A DNA stretch of 57,418 nucleotides. Source: Candidatus Celaenobacter antarcticus. Lineage in GTDB: Bacteria > Cloacimonadota > Cloacimonadia > JGIOTU-2. The translations under genes were made by a program, and so were the position numbers. The notes below the pieces were generated by a model. That model saw nothing but the letters and a program-made list of their open reading frames with translations, did no database searches and was not told the origin of the DNA. The stretch covers positions 1 to 57,418 of the forward strand of contig JAVCDK010000036.1 in assembly GCA_030765865.1 (NCBI GenBank), given 5' to 3'. How positions within the stretch are numbered: the first letter of the stretch is position 1; each line of letters starts with the position of its first letter. Shown piece by piece: positions 1-8,445 of this stretch.

Positions 1-1597
1 TCTCTTTTGTCGGGGACTTGTTCAAATCCTCTGCCTGATACCGTACAAGAACAAAATCCTTCAGAACCTCTTTAACCTTGTCGTCTTTGAATGTTGTTGC
101 TTCCATTACAAGACAATTCTTGCACCAGGTTGCCCACAAATCAATGAGAACCGGCTTGCCTTCTTCTTTTGCTCTATCAAGACCTTCCATAATTGAAGGG
201 GTCCAATACAAGTCAGAACCAGTGTCTTCTGCCGTATACTCCACAACATGTTCTGTATCTTGAGCTTGTGATGAGAAAATATGGATAGCCGTATAGCCAT
301 AATACAAAGCAATCACAAGAATGATCACCCCAAAGATGATCTTGATCCACTTCATCCATTTTCCGGGTTTGGGAAGGATCGAAAGTCCTGCTCCTACAAA
401 GGGCCATGGCAATGCCATTCCCAAGCCAAGTAAGAAGGGAAGAAGCAAGCCGGCAGGATTCCCTGAAGTGTATAATGTTACTGAATACAAAATTACTGAA
501 ATGAGTACTGGAGCAACGCAAGCACCTGCAAGCACTGCTGCTATCACACCCAGCACAAAAATTGTGATGTATTTTCCCTTTCCAGTCTTTTTACCAGCCA
601 TTTTGCCAGACTGGAATTTTGTGAAATCAATTGGGAACACATCAAACATGGCAAGAGCAAGCAAAATGAATATAATCGCAATTATTATGTTAAACACTGG
701 GGAAGAATTTATTGCACCGAACCGGGAGCCGGTAAGCACCACGATCAACCCAAGTGCGCCATAAGCAAGCATCATACCGATTCCGTATAAACCTCCGATC
801 AAAAAACCCTTTCCTTTGGATTCCGCCTGTGTTCCTGCGCCAAGTACAGCAATAGTTATGGGCATCATTGGAAGTACACAGGGAGTGAGATTAAGGGCTA
901 TGCCCCCGACAACTATCAGGAGGAGAATAAGCCAGATGCTCATTCCTGCGAATTTATTTGTAGACGAACCATCCGCTGTTTTTGCATTTTCTGCAAAAGT
1001 GATAAAATCCTTACTCTTTATATATCCTGCAGCAATATCAGTCATGACAAACTCATCAAGTTTGCTTTTGATCCCAGCAAAACCGGTTTCAGATGTAGTT
1101 ACGTTTTCAGATTTTATATCAGTTGAGGTAATTTTTTTTGTAGAACCGACACTGGGTTCACCACTGATGACAAGAGAGAGCGCAAGCTCCTCTTCTTCCG
1201 GAAAATGACACATTCCTGCATTATCGCAGTACTGATAGCCTGCATATATCTTTATTGTATATTCCCCCACCGTAGCATCATCAGCTACAATAAAATTCAT
1301 AGTAAGGGTTACTGAATCATAATATTCTATAATACCCTCATGATCAACACCTTCGGGATACTGGATATGTAAGAACTCAATGCCCTCTACTTCCTCAGCT
1401 TCAATATAAAAATAATCTTCCTGCAAGCTCTGGTGCATTCCCTGTGGAATAGTGAATGTTACTGTGATAACTCCCTTACTACCCGAGGATATTTCTGAAG
1501 ATGTTATGATACCCTTGGCTACATGGTCCTGAGCGAGTATAGTTTGAGTAGAGAAAATTACTATTATGAGAGTGAAAAACAATATTACTTTTTTCAT
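1..1597 (-). CDS. dsbD: DsbD-type thiol:disulfide interchange protein, C-terminus cut by window edge
   Basis: Moves reducing electrons across the inner membrane to periplasmic thiol proteins. The frame is open from an ATG at 1597 to base 1 (532 residues in view). In order: signal peptide (about 1-23); periplasmic N-domain (25-150) with the redox pair C124/C130 in YQYCDNAGMC; a linker; the hydrophobic CcdA-like core from about residue 220 to 440 with membrane cysteines C240 (NLTPCVLP) and C360 (AGACVAP); then a C-terminal thioredoxin domain with WATWCKNC (C492/C495). All three cysteine pairs of the family are present. Only the end of the last domain is missing, beyond the window. It lies 118 bases downstream of the thioredoxin-fold T9SS gene on the same strand, which suggests co-transcription and a donor-acceptor link (inference). 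An in-frame ATG with a hydrophobic leader fixes the start. Confidence 0.93.
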   Translation of the reverse strand, partial: MKKVILFFTLIIVIFSTQTILAQDHVAKGIITSSEISSGSKGVITVTFTIPQGMHQSLQEDYFYIEAEEVEGIEFLHIQYPEGVDHEGIIEYYDSVTLTMNFIVADDATVGEYTIKIYAGYQYCDNAGMCHFPEEEELALSLVISGEPSVGSTKKITSTDIKSENVTTSETGFAGIKSKLDEFVMTDIAAGYIKSKDFITFAENAKTADGSSTNKFAGMSIWLILLLIVVGGIALNLTPCVLPMMPITIAVLGAGTQAESKGKGFLIGGLYGIGMMLAYGALGLIVVLTGSRFGAINSSPVFNIIIAIIFILLALAMFDVFPIDFTKFQSGKMAGKKTGKGKYITIFVLGVIAAVLAGACVAPVLISVILYSVTLYTSGNPAGLLLPFLLGLGMALPWPFVGAGLSILPKPGKWMKWIKIIFGVIILVIALYYGYTAIHIFSSQAQDTEHVVEYTAEDTGSDLYWTPSIMEGLDRAKEEGKPVLIDLWATWCKNCLVMEATTFKDDKVKEVLKDFVLVRYQAEDLNKSPTKE

Positions 1598-1715
1598 ACG
1601 TGCTCCCTGCGTATGCATTATTTTTTGAATTATATATTAATCAAATTTTTTTGAATGTAAATGTTTGTCAAATTTGCTAAAGGTAATTCGTTGTCTACAT
1701 TGGCGTGCATTTTAT

Positions 1716-2978
1716 TTAATGAAGCAAAATCATCTTTTCTATGACTTTGTTACTTTTTATTTTAAGTTGATAAAAATATACACCTGCCGGGAAAGACTCA
1801 GCCTCCCAAACAACCATTCCGTCTTTCGGCTTAATAGTATCAACCAACTGACCCTTTATGTTATATATTTTTATTTCAACAGGTTCTTCGCCTATTATTT
1901 TATTGATATTATACTCGATGATTGTTGAATTCTTAAATGGATTTGGATAATTGTTTAAGGATATTCCTCCGTTCTGTATTTGAGGATCTACTGCTATATG
2001 ATTAAAATATAATGCACCCATATCAGCACATGAGCCATCGGGATCGAGTGGAGAGTTCGGATCACCCGTATCGATACATGGTGAGTCTTCCAATAAACTC
2101 CAATTAGCTTCAAGACCATTGTAACCTGTTCCGCTTCCAGCTGTCGGATTCTCAAACATTGGGTCTCCATCTATATTTCCAGTTCCATTATAACCACCTG
2201 ATATACAAGTATAGGTTACATTGACAGTACTACCAAATAGAGTGAATACATCTAAGTCGTCAATTAGGATACAATTGTTAACTGTTGCAGAAGAAGATGC
2301 AAACCACATTGCTCCATAACCAGAGGTAGATTCATTATTTGCTATTGTGTTGTTAATCATTGTCGGGTTTGATGAGTTTTTTAAACTAATTGCACCAGCG
2401 AAACTTGCAGTATTATTAACAATTATATTATGAGAAATCAAAGGATTTGCATTATCACAACCAATTCCTGCACAAAGAGTTGAACTTGTATTATTGGCTA
2501 TTAAGTTTTTATAAATATATACACTTTCTAAACCAATTACATTAATTGCTGCGCCTTTCTGGGTTGCTGTTGAATTCTCATAAATAGTGTTTTCAATAAT
2601 ATCAACTTTAGAATTTTCAATATCTACTGCACAATAAGTGGCATTAGTTATTTCACAATTTTGTATGAGATTGTCTTCAGTAGAATTAAGGAATTGAATG
2701 CCCTTCCAACTGTCATTTGAGATGAATTGTATTGAACCTTTCCCAGAAGCATCAGCAACCAGTTTTCCCTGAACTTCTATCTTACTATTATTATTTGTAA
2801 TTATTTGAACATCAGGTTCAATAGTAAGTTCACAGCCATCTGGAATTGATACATCATCAGTGATAGTATAAGGGCTAAAAGTTGTTTTCCAAACTCCTGC
2901 AACATCTCCCGATATATCATTGCTATTAGTAACAGTGATGTAGTCCTCTTGAGTAATACTTGCTACTATCAGAACCAC
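1716..2978 (-). CDS. Right-handed beta-helix T9SS protein (C-terminal part of the same split gene)
   Basis: The open frame starts with a GTG inside the end of the upstream PKD domain, has no leader of its own, and begins with SITQEDYITVTN, the usual last strand of a PKD domain. It is therefore the downstream half of the gene at 2926-3666, displaced by one base. Residues about 40-330 are Asn/Ile-rich beta-helix coils (NNTIANNES, NPLISHNIIVNN), the parallel beta-helix/NosD type seen in surface proteins and polysaccharide-active enzymes. The last ~80 residues are a T9SS type-A sorting domain (NYPNPFKNS, IYNIKGQLV, GVYFYQL), which would direct export through the outer membrane. With the one-base shift repaired and the TGA read through, the full product from 3666 to 1716 is 649 residues: leader, thioredoxin fold, PKD, beta-helix, sorting domain. 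No catalytic residues for a helix-fold enzyme were identified. Confidence 0.75.
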   Translation of the reverse strand: MVLIVASITQEDYITVTNSNDISGDVAGVWKTTFSPYTITDDVSIPDGCELTIEPDVQIITNNNSKIEVQGKLVADASGKGSIQFISNDSWKGIQFLNSTEDNLIQNCEITNATYCAVDIENSKVDIIENTIYENSTATQKGAAINVIGLESVYIYKNLIANNTSSTLCAGIGCDNANPLISHNIIVNNTASFAGAISLKNSSNPTMINNTIANNESTSGYGAMWFASSSATVNNCILIDDLDVFTLFGSTVNVTYTCISGGYNGTGNIDGDPMFENPTAGSGTGYNGLEANWSLLEDSPCIDTGDPNSPLDPDGSCADMGALYFNHIAVDPQIQNGGISLNNYPNPFKNSTIIEYNINKIIGEEPVEIKIYNIKGQLVDTIKPKDGMVVWEAESFPAGVYFYQLKIKSNKVIEKMILLH

Positions 2979-3666
2979 TCCAAACAGTTAGAGATACATC
3001 ATAAGAGCCAACAGCAGTATAAAGGAAAAATGGATTTTCTTCATGACTATCAATCGTACCATCATTATTGAAGTCCCATTCCCATGTGTCTGGGGCTCCT
3101 GATGAAGTACTTGTAAATTGAACAGTAAGTTCCGGTGGTCCCTGGGTAATATTCGCTTCAAAGTTTGCATATAAACCTAAGGATGCAATGGCAGCATCCA
3201 GCGCAGCTGCGACATTACTCACGGGGTTGTCACCATAATATAGTTTATACTCACCACCAATAACAGCGAAGAATGGAACGTATCCGTTCCCATATTGGCC
3301 ATAGAATGGATCGATATCATAAGAGTTAAAATATGTTGCTCCATAAGAAGTCCAGTCTGTCTCGGAAAGAATATAACAATGACCTGTTCCCTGGTAGTTT
3401 TGCCAGATAGTTTCTAATTGCGGCGCCGCCGCAGTACAGCCACCTCAACCATAACCTCCCCAGAAAAAGACTACCGCTTTTTCTGCGTTTATCAATTCAT
3501 ATATTGAATGCGGTGCTCCAGTATTATCAGTCCAACTAAAATCATCTACAATATCACCTACCTGGTATACTGCAAACAATGAACTTGCAAATAACAAAAA
3601 TGCGAACAGGGCAATTGCCTTTTTCCCTCCCGATACATCGGGAGGATTAATCATATTTTTTAACAT
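2926..3666 (-). CDS. Secreted thioredoxin-fold plus PKD protein with in-frame TGA at the UxxC position (N-terminal part of a split gene)
   Basis: ATG at 3666 has a good Shine-Dalgarno (AAAGGAG at 3673-3679). A signal peptide follows, then a TlpA/thioredoxin-like domain (QVGDIVDDFSWTDNTG, AVVFFWGGYG). Codon 74 is TGA (3445-3447). Beyond it the same frame stays open and the fold simply continues: GGCTAAAPQLE, a cis-proline loop GYVPFFAVIGG, then a PKD domain (TWEWDFNNDGTI). The TGA sits where the first cysteine of CxxC would be, giving U-G-G-C. From 3433 to 3419 the RNA can form a 6-bp hairpin with a GGC loop, 11 bases after the TGA, a plausible bacterial SECIS. Selenocysteine is my favoured reading; a nonsense mutation is the rival. 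The frame ends at 2926 only because of a frameshift near 2957-2964; the rest of the protein is encoded at 1716-2978. The leader carries a palindromic repeat (3626-3645). Confidence 0.7.
3626..3645. repeat. Palindromic repeat inside the coding start of the thioredoxin-fold gene
   Basis: CCTCCCGA / TCGGGAGG arms of 8 bases around a 4-base loop. It is translated as part of the n-region of the signal peptide (PPDVSGG). A related palindrome (TCCCGA-CTTG-TCGGGA) lies at 44346-44361 in an intergenic gap, so this looks like a small dispersed hairpin repeat. Confidence 0.6.
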
Positions 3667-3720
3667 CTTATACTCCTTTAATTTTATTTAATTCCATAAA
3701 ATAAATTTTATGTCAACAAA

Positions 3721-3746
3721 TAGACGGAATATTTCTATTCCGCCTA
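3721..3746 (-). terminator. Hairpin between two T9SS genes, possible terminator
   Basis: TAGACGGAATA and TATTCCGCCTA form an 11-base stem with one mismatch around TTTC. It lies 65 bases after the stop of the gene at 3812-7987. The T-tract on the minus strand is poor, so termination is only possible. Confidence 0.35.
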
Positions 3747-3811
3747 TAGTTTTGTTTTTCAATCTTTGCCATACCGATTAAGCATTTATCCTTCGTCACG
3801 ATACATCGAGA

Positions 3812-6800
3812 TTATTGCATCAAAATCATCTTCTGAATGAATGTCTTATTGTTTGTCTCTAATTTATAGAAATAGATTCCGCTGGAAACGGGTTTACCAT
3901 TTTCATCTTTCCCATTCCAGACAATCTCATGATTTGCAACAGAATTCATCATATCATCAATCAATGTTGCAACAAGCTGTCCCTTAATGTTATATAAGGA
4001 CAGTTTAACATGAGATTTTTCTTTCAGGCTGAAGGAAACAGTTGTCGAATTGCTAAATGGATTCGGGAAGTTACCATAAAGTTCTGTTACAAGAATCTCA
4101 GGTTCACCTGTAACACCAATGTCAACCGCAAGCATTGCAAATACAATATCCTCATCTCCAACATTAGGAATAAAGTGAATATTAGCAGTCAATATGGTTC
4201 CGGCTGTTTGGCCTGTAGCATCAAATGTTGCAAAAACCGGTTGAGATTCACCTGGAAGAACTGTGCCAGAAGTAGGGTCAATGCTTATCCATGTTGAATA
4301 CGGACCTAATTCATAACCAAACAGTATACCAGGACTTGCTTGACCTAATCCTCCAAGTACCCATGTCCCGGGTACAACATCTCCAGATGTGAACAAACCA
4401 CCAGCTATAGCGCCGGGGAAATCTCCACTTACGCTATGGGTTACTCCTGTCAGCGTCAATGTATTCAAATTATACTGCTCTACCTGACAACCACCACCTG
4501 TTGAGGTGCCTGTGAATATCCAGAGATATGGTCCATCTTCTGATATATTATCATAAGCAGAACCATACATGCTTGGTGGCGAAGAAATAGTATTAAGCAC
4601 ATTACCTGACCTGTCTACAAGCTTAAGATCAGTTGAGAAGTTATTTACCCAGAATGCATCATTGTCTGAATCATAAGCAATGGAACGAACATCTACAGGG
4701 CACGGGATTGAGCTGACTAAAGTCTGGGTATCAAAGTCCATTTGCCAGATATGAGCACTTGCGTCACTTCCATAGAAATAAGTCCCATCATAAGCAAGGT
4801 CTCTTATATTTGTAGCACCAGAGACATAGAATGTCTCAATATAGTTACCTTCAAGGTCAAATTTGGCAATTTCACCACTTCCACTCCATTTTGTAGCATA
4901 CAGATAATTCCCATCAGATTCTGCTGATACGAAGCCGGTCAAACCGGAAGGAGTATCCACATCATAAGAAAATAGAATATCCCACAGTTCCTTTGTAGGT
5001 GGATTATATGGAGTAGTTTGATTAGGGTCAACCTCTGCATCTATTGAAGGAGTTGTTACACCTTCAAATCTATTAGTAAATAAATCTACTCTTAACTGTT
5101 CAATGGAGCTAGTCCAATTTAATGATGCATTACCATCATTATATACAGTAATGAGTCGTGTCGTCTGGGTTTCAGGAGCAAGTGTTACTATATAAGAATC
5201 AGGCTCTACTCTCATTCCAGGATTATACATAATAACATCTTCTACATAAATTTCACCTGGGAGAACAGTAAATGTATCATTAAATGTAGTAAAACCTTCT
5301 GCTTCACAAGTGAAGTTATAGAATTGACCAATGATTGGGTCTATTTCATAATAACCATATTCATTGGTTGTATCGCAGTAGGACTCTGAAGGAGGTAAAT
5401 CTCCAAGAGCTGTAATAGTGGCACCTTCAATTGGTTCACCATATCCATCAGTTACGGTTCCTTGCAGTGCTCCAAGCAAGCAGTTCATCTCAAAGTCAAT
5501 ATTTGGAGTATTTGTAGCTTCCTCCACATCTACATCTACTATGGTTGAATCTTCATAATCATATAATAAGGAAGCAGTTACATCATAAATACCGGGATAA
5601 ACACCCTGTATTGTATATTCTCCAGTAGAATCTGGATAGGCAGTATAATAAATACTTGAAAATACCTGACTAACAGCGGCAAGAAGAACATCTTCCACAT
5701 TACCCGAACTGTATGGGGTATTCTCTAATGTAACAAATCCAGAGATTGAACCAGGTATAGCCGGTCCAAAAGTAGCCGTGACATTCACAGTTTGTTCGCC
5801 ACAATTTGTATCAGGTGTAAAGACAATATCTGCATATCTTACCTGTCCCGGAAAGAACGCCCCTGGCCAGTCAACTGTAACCTGAACTATCTCGTTACCA
5901 CCTGGTTCAATTGTACCAGAAGTTGGTTCAATATCTATCCATCCATCACCTATGAAACCTAATGCGCATACTTCATCATCACCAGGTAAGGGACCAACAT
6001 AGGCGCAATAACCTGTCTCTCTATCAAGAACACGGAATTCACCACCTGAGGTGGTGCTGTTGTAAGCAGTAAGGTAGACCTGATTAGTTTCAGGATCCCA
6101 AGACATTCCTTGAGCATAGTTTGCATTAAAGCCTATTTGGCCAACCATAGTTCCAACACCAGTAGTTGTGTCAATAGTATACATACAATCGGTTATAATA
6201 TCATAACCCCAGATAATACCTTCACCATCTACGGCAATCTCAATAACAGCTGGAATTCCAGTTGCACCAATAAGTGTAGGTGTTCCTGTTGCTAAATCAA
6301 TTGTCCATAAATTGCTGGAATTAACATCAGACTCCACAGCATACATAATACCGGTTGATTTATCACAAGATATACCATCCCACATGAAACTTCCGCCAGA
6401 GCCTATTATAGGACCAATATCGGTAGCAATACCGGTTTCTATGTCAACCGATGCAAATATATTATCAGGATACTTGATGATATAGTATGTAGCATCATCA
6501 CCCGAACCTGAATCAAAATCGCCAGCAAATGCACCCCAATCGGTGTAACCAATTATGTTAGCAGTTCCTGGCGTATCTGTATCAAAGGAGTAGAAATATT
6601 CTCCAGTATAAGCATCATAAGCCCAACCGGTTGAACCTCTTGTAAGATTTACAACTGGTTCAGAATGATTGGTATGAATAATTTCAGGAGCAAAACCTAA
6701 GGAAGGTTCAGCTTGGTCAGGTGCAATTACTGCTGGTGGACTTGGAAACTCAATCTTCAGTGGTTCTCTTAATTGCTCTGGCGCGACAAAAGTTCCATGC

Positions 6801-7987
6801 CAATCTAACGGTGCTGTTCCAATATTGCTAAGGGTAATATCAGTAATAACTGAGTCGCCAATATTTTCTACAATCGGGAAGATTTCTAATGGGTCAACCA
6901 CCATTATAGGTGCAGCCAATGCAAAATCAATAGTAGTTGTTTCATCTTCAATAATTCCTACATCCGTTACTTCGCCTAAAGTATATGGAACTCCTGCATC
7001 ACAGGTAACTGTATAATTACCTACTATCTCACTAGCAAACAGACTATCAATTATGTAATAGCCGTCAGCATTAGTGAAGCCAGTATATTCAACTTTACCC
7101 TGACTTGTAGCGGTTATCAGAGCATCCTCAATAGGTTCACCATTATTAGCATCTGTTACTGTACCATCAAGCGTGCCACGGGGAAGTGGTTCTAAAAGGA
7201 AATCAACTGTAACAGTTTGGCCTTCTAACACTTCTACAACATCAACAGTATCATAATATCCTTCTGCTGTGCAGGTAATATCATTTATTCCAATAGGAAT
7301 ATATTCTAAGAGATAAGTTCCATCTGTACCCGTTGTATCTGAAAAATCACTAATAGATACAATAGAACCCTCAATGGGCTCACCTGTATTAGAGTTTGTT
7401 ACAGTTCCATCAATATTACCATACTGATATAGTATAGTTATTCCTTTATTTGTAATAATGTCCATCACCACAAAGGAATCATAGAAATCCACATCACCAA
7501 AGGAAAGAGTACCATGAGTTGCGACCAGAGCCTGAAATACAATGTCTGCAATTAATCCCTCTCCTTCCGGTGCCTCAAGAGTATCTGTGCCTGCTAAGGT
7601 ATAAGCAATGCTCAGGACTCCCGGTGTAGAACTATCAATCATCCAGCCTATCGCCTCACCGCCATTAGTAGTAAGAATGTTTGGTTCATAATTAATGGGA
7701 TTTGTAGCAGAAGCAGCTACATAAGCAAGTTCAGTCGGGTCATAGATTATTTCAAACTCATAAGTATCTAAATTGTGAACTTCAGTACAATATACATCTA
7801 ACCGTATGTAAGTTCCTGCGGGTTGTGAGGGTATGCTGGTCAGATTCTGGTTACCATAAGTTGTGGCATCCAGGTCAAATACTATACCGGCATTCTCATT
7901 GGGACCGGCAAATATTAGAGAACTAAAAATTAAACTTATTCCTAATATTAGGATTAATCCTTTAATTAGTATTCTTTTCTTTTTCAT
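3812..7987 (-). CDS. Large T9SS surface protein with cohesin-like, carboxypeptidase-regulatory-like and propeller domains
   Basis: 1391 residues. Signal peptide (1-28, MKKKRILIKGLILILG); cohesin-like beta-sandwich (about 31-190: GIVFDLDATTYGNQN, FEIIYDPTELAYV, EGLIADIVFQAL); two carboxypeptidase-regulatory-like beta domains (about 195-350: GTVTNSNTGEPIEG, GTVTDANNGEPIED); an IgG-like domain with NIGTAPLDWHG; a propeller-like stretch (about 440-650); more regulatory-like domains (about 690-880, including GTVTDGYGEPIEGATI); a second propeller-like stretch (about 940-1250); and a T9SS type-A sorting domain (NFPNPFSNST, YNIKGQLVATL, SGIYFYKLETN). Role: exported modular surface or adhesion protein; no catalytic site seen. 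Its cohesin-like domain is almost identical in DNA to that of the upstream neighbour at 8446-11115, so the two were formed or homogenised by recent duplication. Confidence 0.85.
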   Translation of the reverse strand: MKKKRILIKGLILILGISLIFSSLIFAGPNENAGIVFDLDATTYGNQNLTSIPSQPAGTYIRLDVYCTEVHNLDTYEFEIIYDPTELAYVAASATNPINYEPNILTTNGGEAIGWMIDSSTPGVLSIAYTLAGTDTLEAPEGEGLIADIVFQALVATHGTLSFGDVDFYDSFVVMDIITNKGITILYQYGNIDGTVTNSNTGEPIEGSIVSISDFSDTTGTDGTYLLEYIPIGINDITCTAEGYYDTVDVVEVLEGQTVTVDFLLEPLPRGTLDGTVTDANNGEPIEDALITATSQGKVEYTGFTNADGYYIIDSLFASEIVGNYTVTCDAGVPYTLGEVTDVGIIEDETTTIDFALAAPIMVVDPLEIFPIVENIGDSVITDITLSNIGTAPLDWHGTFVAPEQLREPLKIEFPSPPAVIAPDQAEPSLGFAPEIIHTNHSEPVVNLTRGSTGWAYDAYTGEYFYSFDTDTPGTANIIGYTDWGAFAGDFDSGSGDDATYYIIKYPDNIFASVDIETGIATDIGPIIGSGGSFMWDGISCDKSTGIMYAVESDVNSSNLWTIDLATGTPTLIGATGIPAVIEIAVDGEGIIWGYDIITDCMYTIDTTTGVGTMVGQIGFNANYAQGMSWDPETNQVYLTAYNSTTSGGEFRVLDRETGYCAYVGPLPGDDEVCALGFIGDGWIDIEPTSGTIEPGGNEIVQVTVDWPGAFFPGQVRYADIVFTPDTNCGEQTVNVTATFGPAIPGSISGFVTLENTPYSSGNVEDVLLAAVSQVFSSIYYTAYPDSTGEYTIQGVYPGIYDVTASLLYDYEDSTIVDVDVEEATNTPNIDFEMNCLLGALQGTVTDGYGEPIEGATITALGDLPPSESYCDTTNEYGYYEIDPIIGQFYNFTCEAEGFTTFNDTFTVLPGEIYVEDVIMYNPGMRVEPDSYIVTLAPETQTTRLITVYNDGNASLNWTSSIEQLRVDLFTNRFEGVTTPSIDAEVDPNQTTPYNPPTKELWDILFSYDVDTPSGLTGFVSAESDGNYLYATKWSGSGEIAKFDLEGNYIETFYVSGATNIRDLAYDGTYFYGSDASAHIWQMDFDTQTLVSSIPCPVDVRSIAYDSDNDAFWVNNFSTDLKLVDRSGNVLNTISSPPSMYGSAYDNISEDGPYLWIFTGTSTGGGCQVEQYNLNTLTLTGVTHSVSGDFPGAIAGGLFTSGDVVPGTWVLGGLGQASPGILFGYELGPYSTWISIDPTSGTVLPGESQPVFATFDATGQTAGTILTANIHFIPNVGDEDIVFAMLAVDIGVTGEPEILVTELYGNFPNPFSNSTTVSFSLKEKSHVKLSLYNIKGQLVATLIDDMMNSVANHEIVWNGKDENGKPVSSGIYFYKLETNNKTFIQKMILMQ

Positions 7988-8036
7988 TATTATTATCCTC
8001 TCTTTGTTTTTATATTCATTTTTTTTCTTTGTCTTA

Positions 8037-8070
8037 TTCTCGTTCCCAAGCAGGGGCTTGGGAACGAGAA
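8037..8070. repeat. REP-like perfect palindrome, 15-base arms
   Basis: Arms TTCTCGTTCCCAAGC and GCTTGGGAACGAGAA around a 4-base loop (AGGG). The GTTCCCAAGC...GCTTGGGAAC core resembles repetitive extragenic palindromes I know from unrelated bacteria. One copy is seen here. Confidence 0.65.
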
Positions 8071-8298
8071 GGGTAGAAGAGGAGATTTACAGAATTCCCC
8101 TCTAACCTGTCGCGCCGTATCCGCCGGCTGGTGGAGTAGGCGGAAAAGAGGGGGTGATTTTCCGAAGGAAAATCGGGGTGTGTTTCTTTATCAAAATTCA
8201 TTTAAAAATTCTTTCTGATATATAATAAACTAATAATTTTTGCATCTAAACAAATACTTTACGTCTCGGTGACTCTATCTCGTCTCACGATACAGCTT

Positions 8299-8322
8299 CT
8301 GTCAGGGAATTGTCCCTGACAG
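8299..8322. repeat. Second palindrome, 10-base arms
   Basis: CTGTCAGGGA and TCCCTGACAG around ATTG. It has no T-run on either side, so it is more like a REP element than a terminator. It lies downstream of the stop at 8446 of a minus-strand gene. Confidence 0.5.
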
Positions 8323-8445
8323 CTCCGTATAATCAACTTTTTCATTCGTGGTTTTCGTTGTTTCATTTTTACCGGTTTATCTTAGTTAGTACAAGGCAGG
8401 AGGTTAAGAATGATATTCTATACCTCCCACCTTGCATTTACTTTC

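Larger units (their letters stand above)
7988..8445. other. Intergenic region holding several palindromes, no gene seen
   Basis: Between two minus-strand T9SS genes. It contains at least two clear inverted repeats (8037-8070 and 8299-8322) and a GC-rich patch at about 8108-8145 that differs from the AT-rich surroundings. No convincing coding frame. The promoter of the 1391-residue gene should lie near 7990-8040, but I cannot pick boxes with confidence. Confidence 0.5.

Noticed and set aside
106-1208. Open frames on both strands inside 1-1597
   Set aside because: They are shadows of the DsbD frame, which runs off the window edge and shows all its cysteine pairs.
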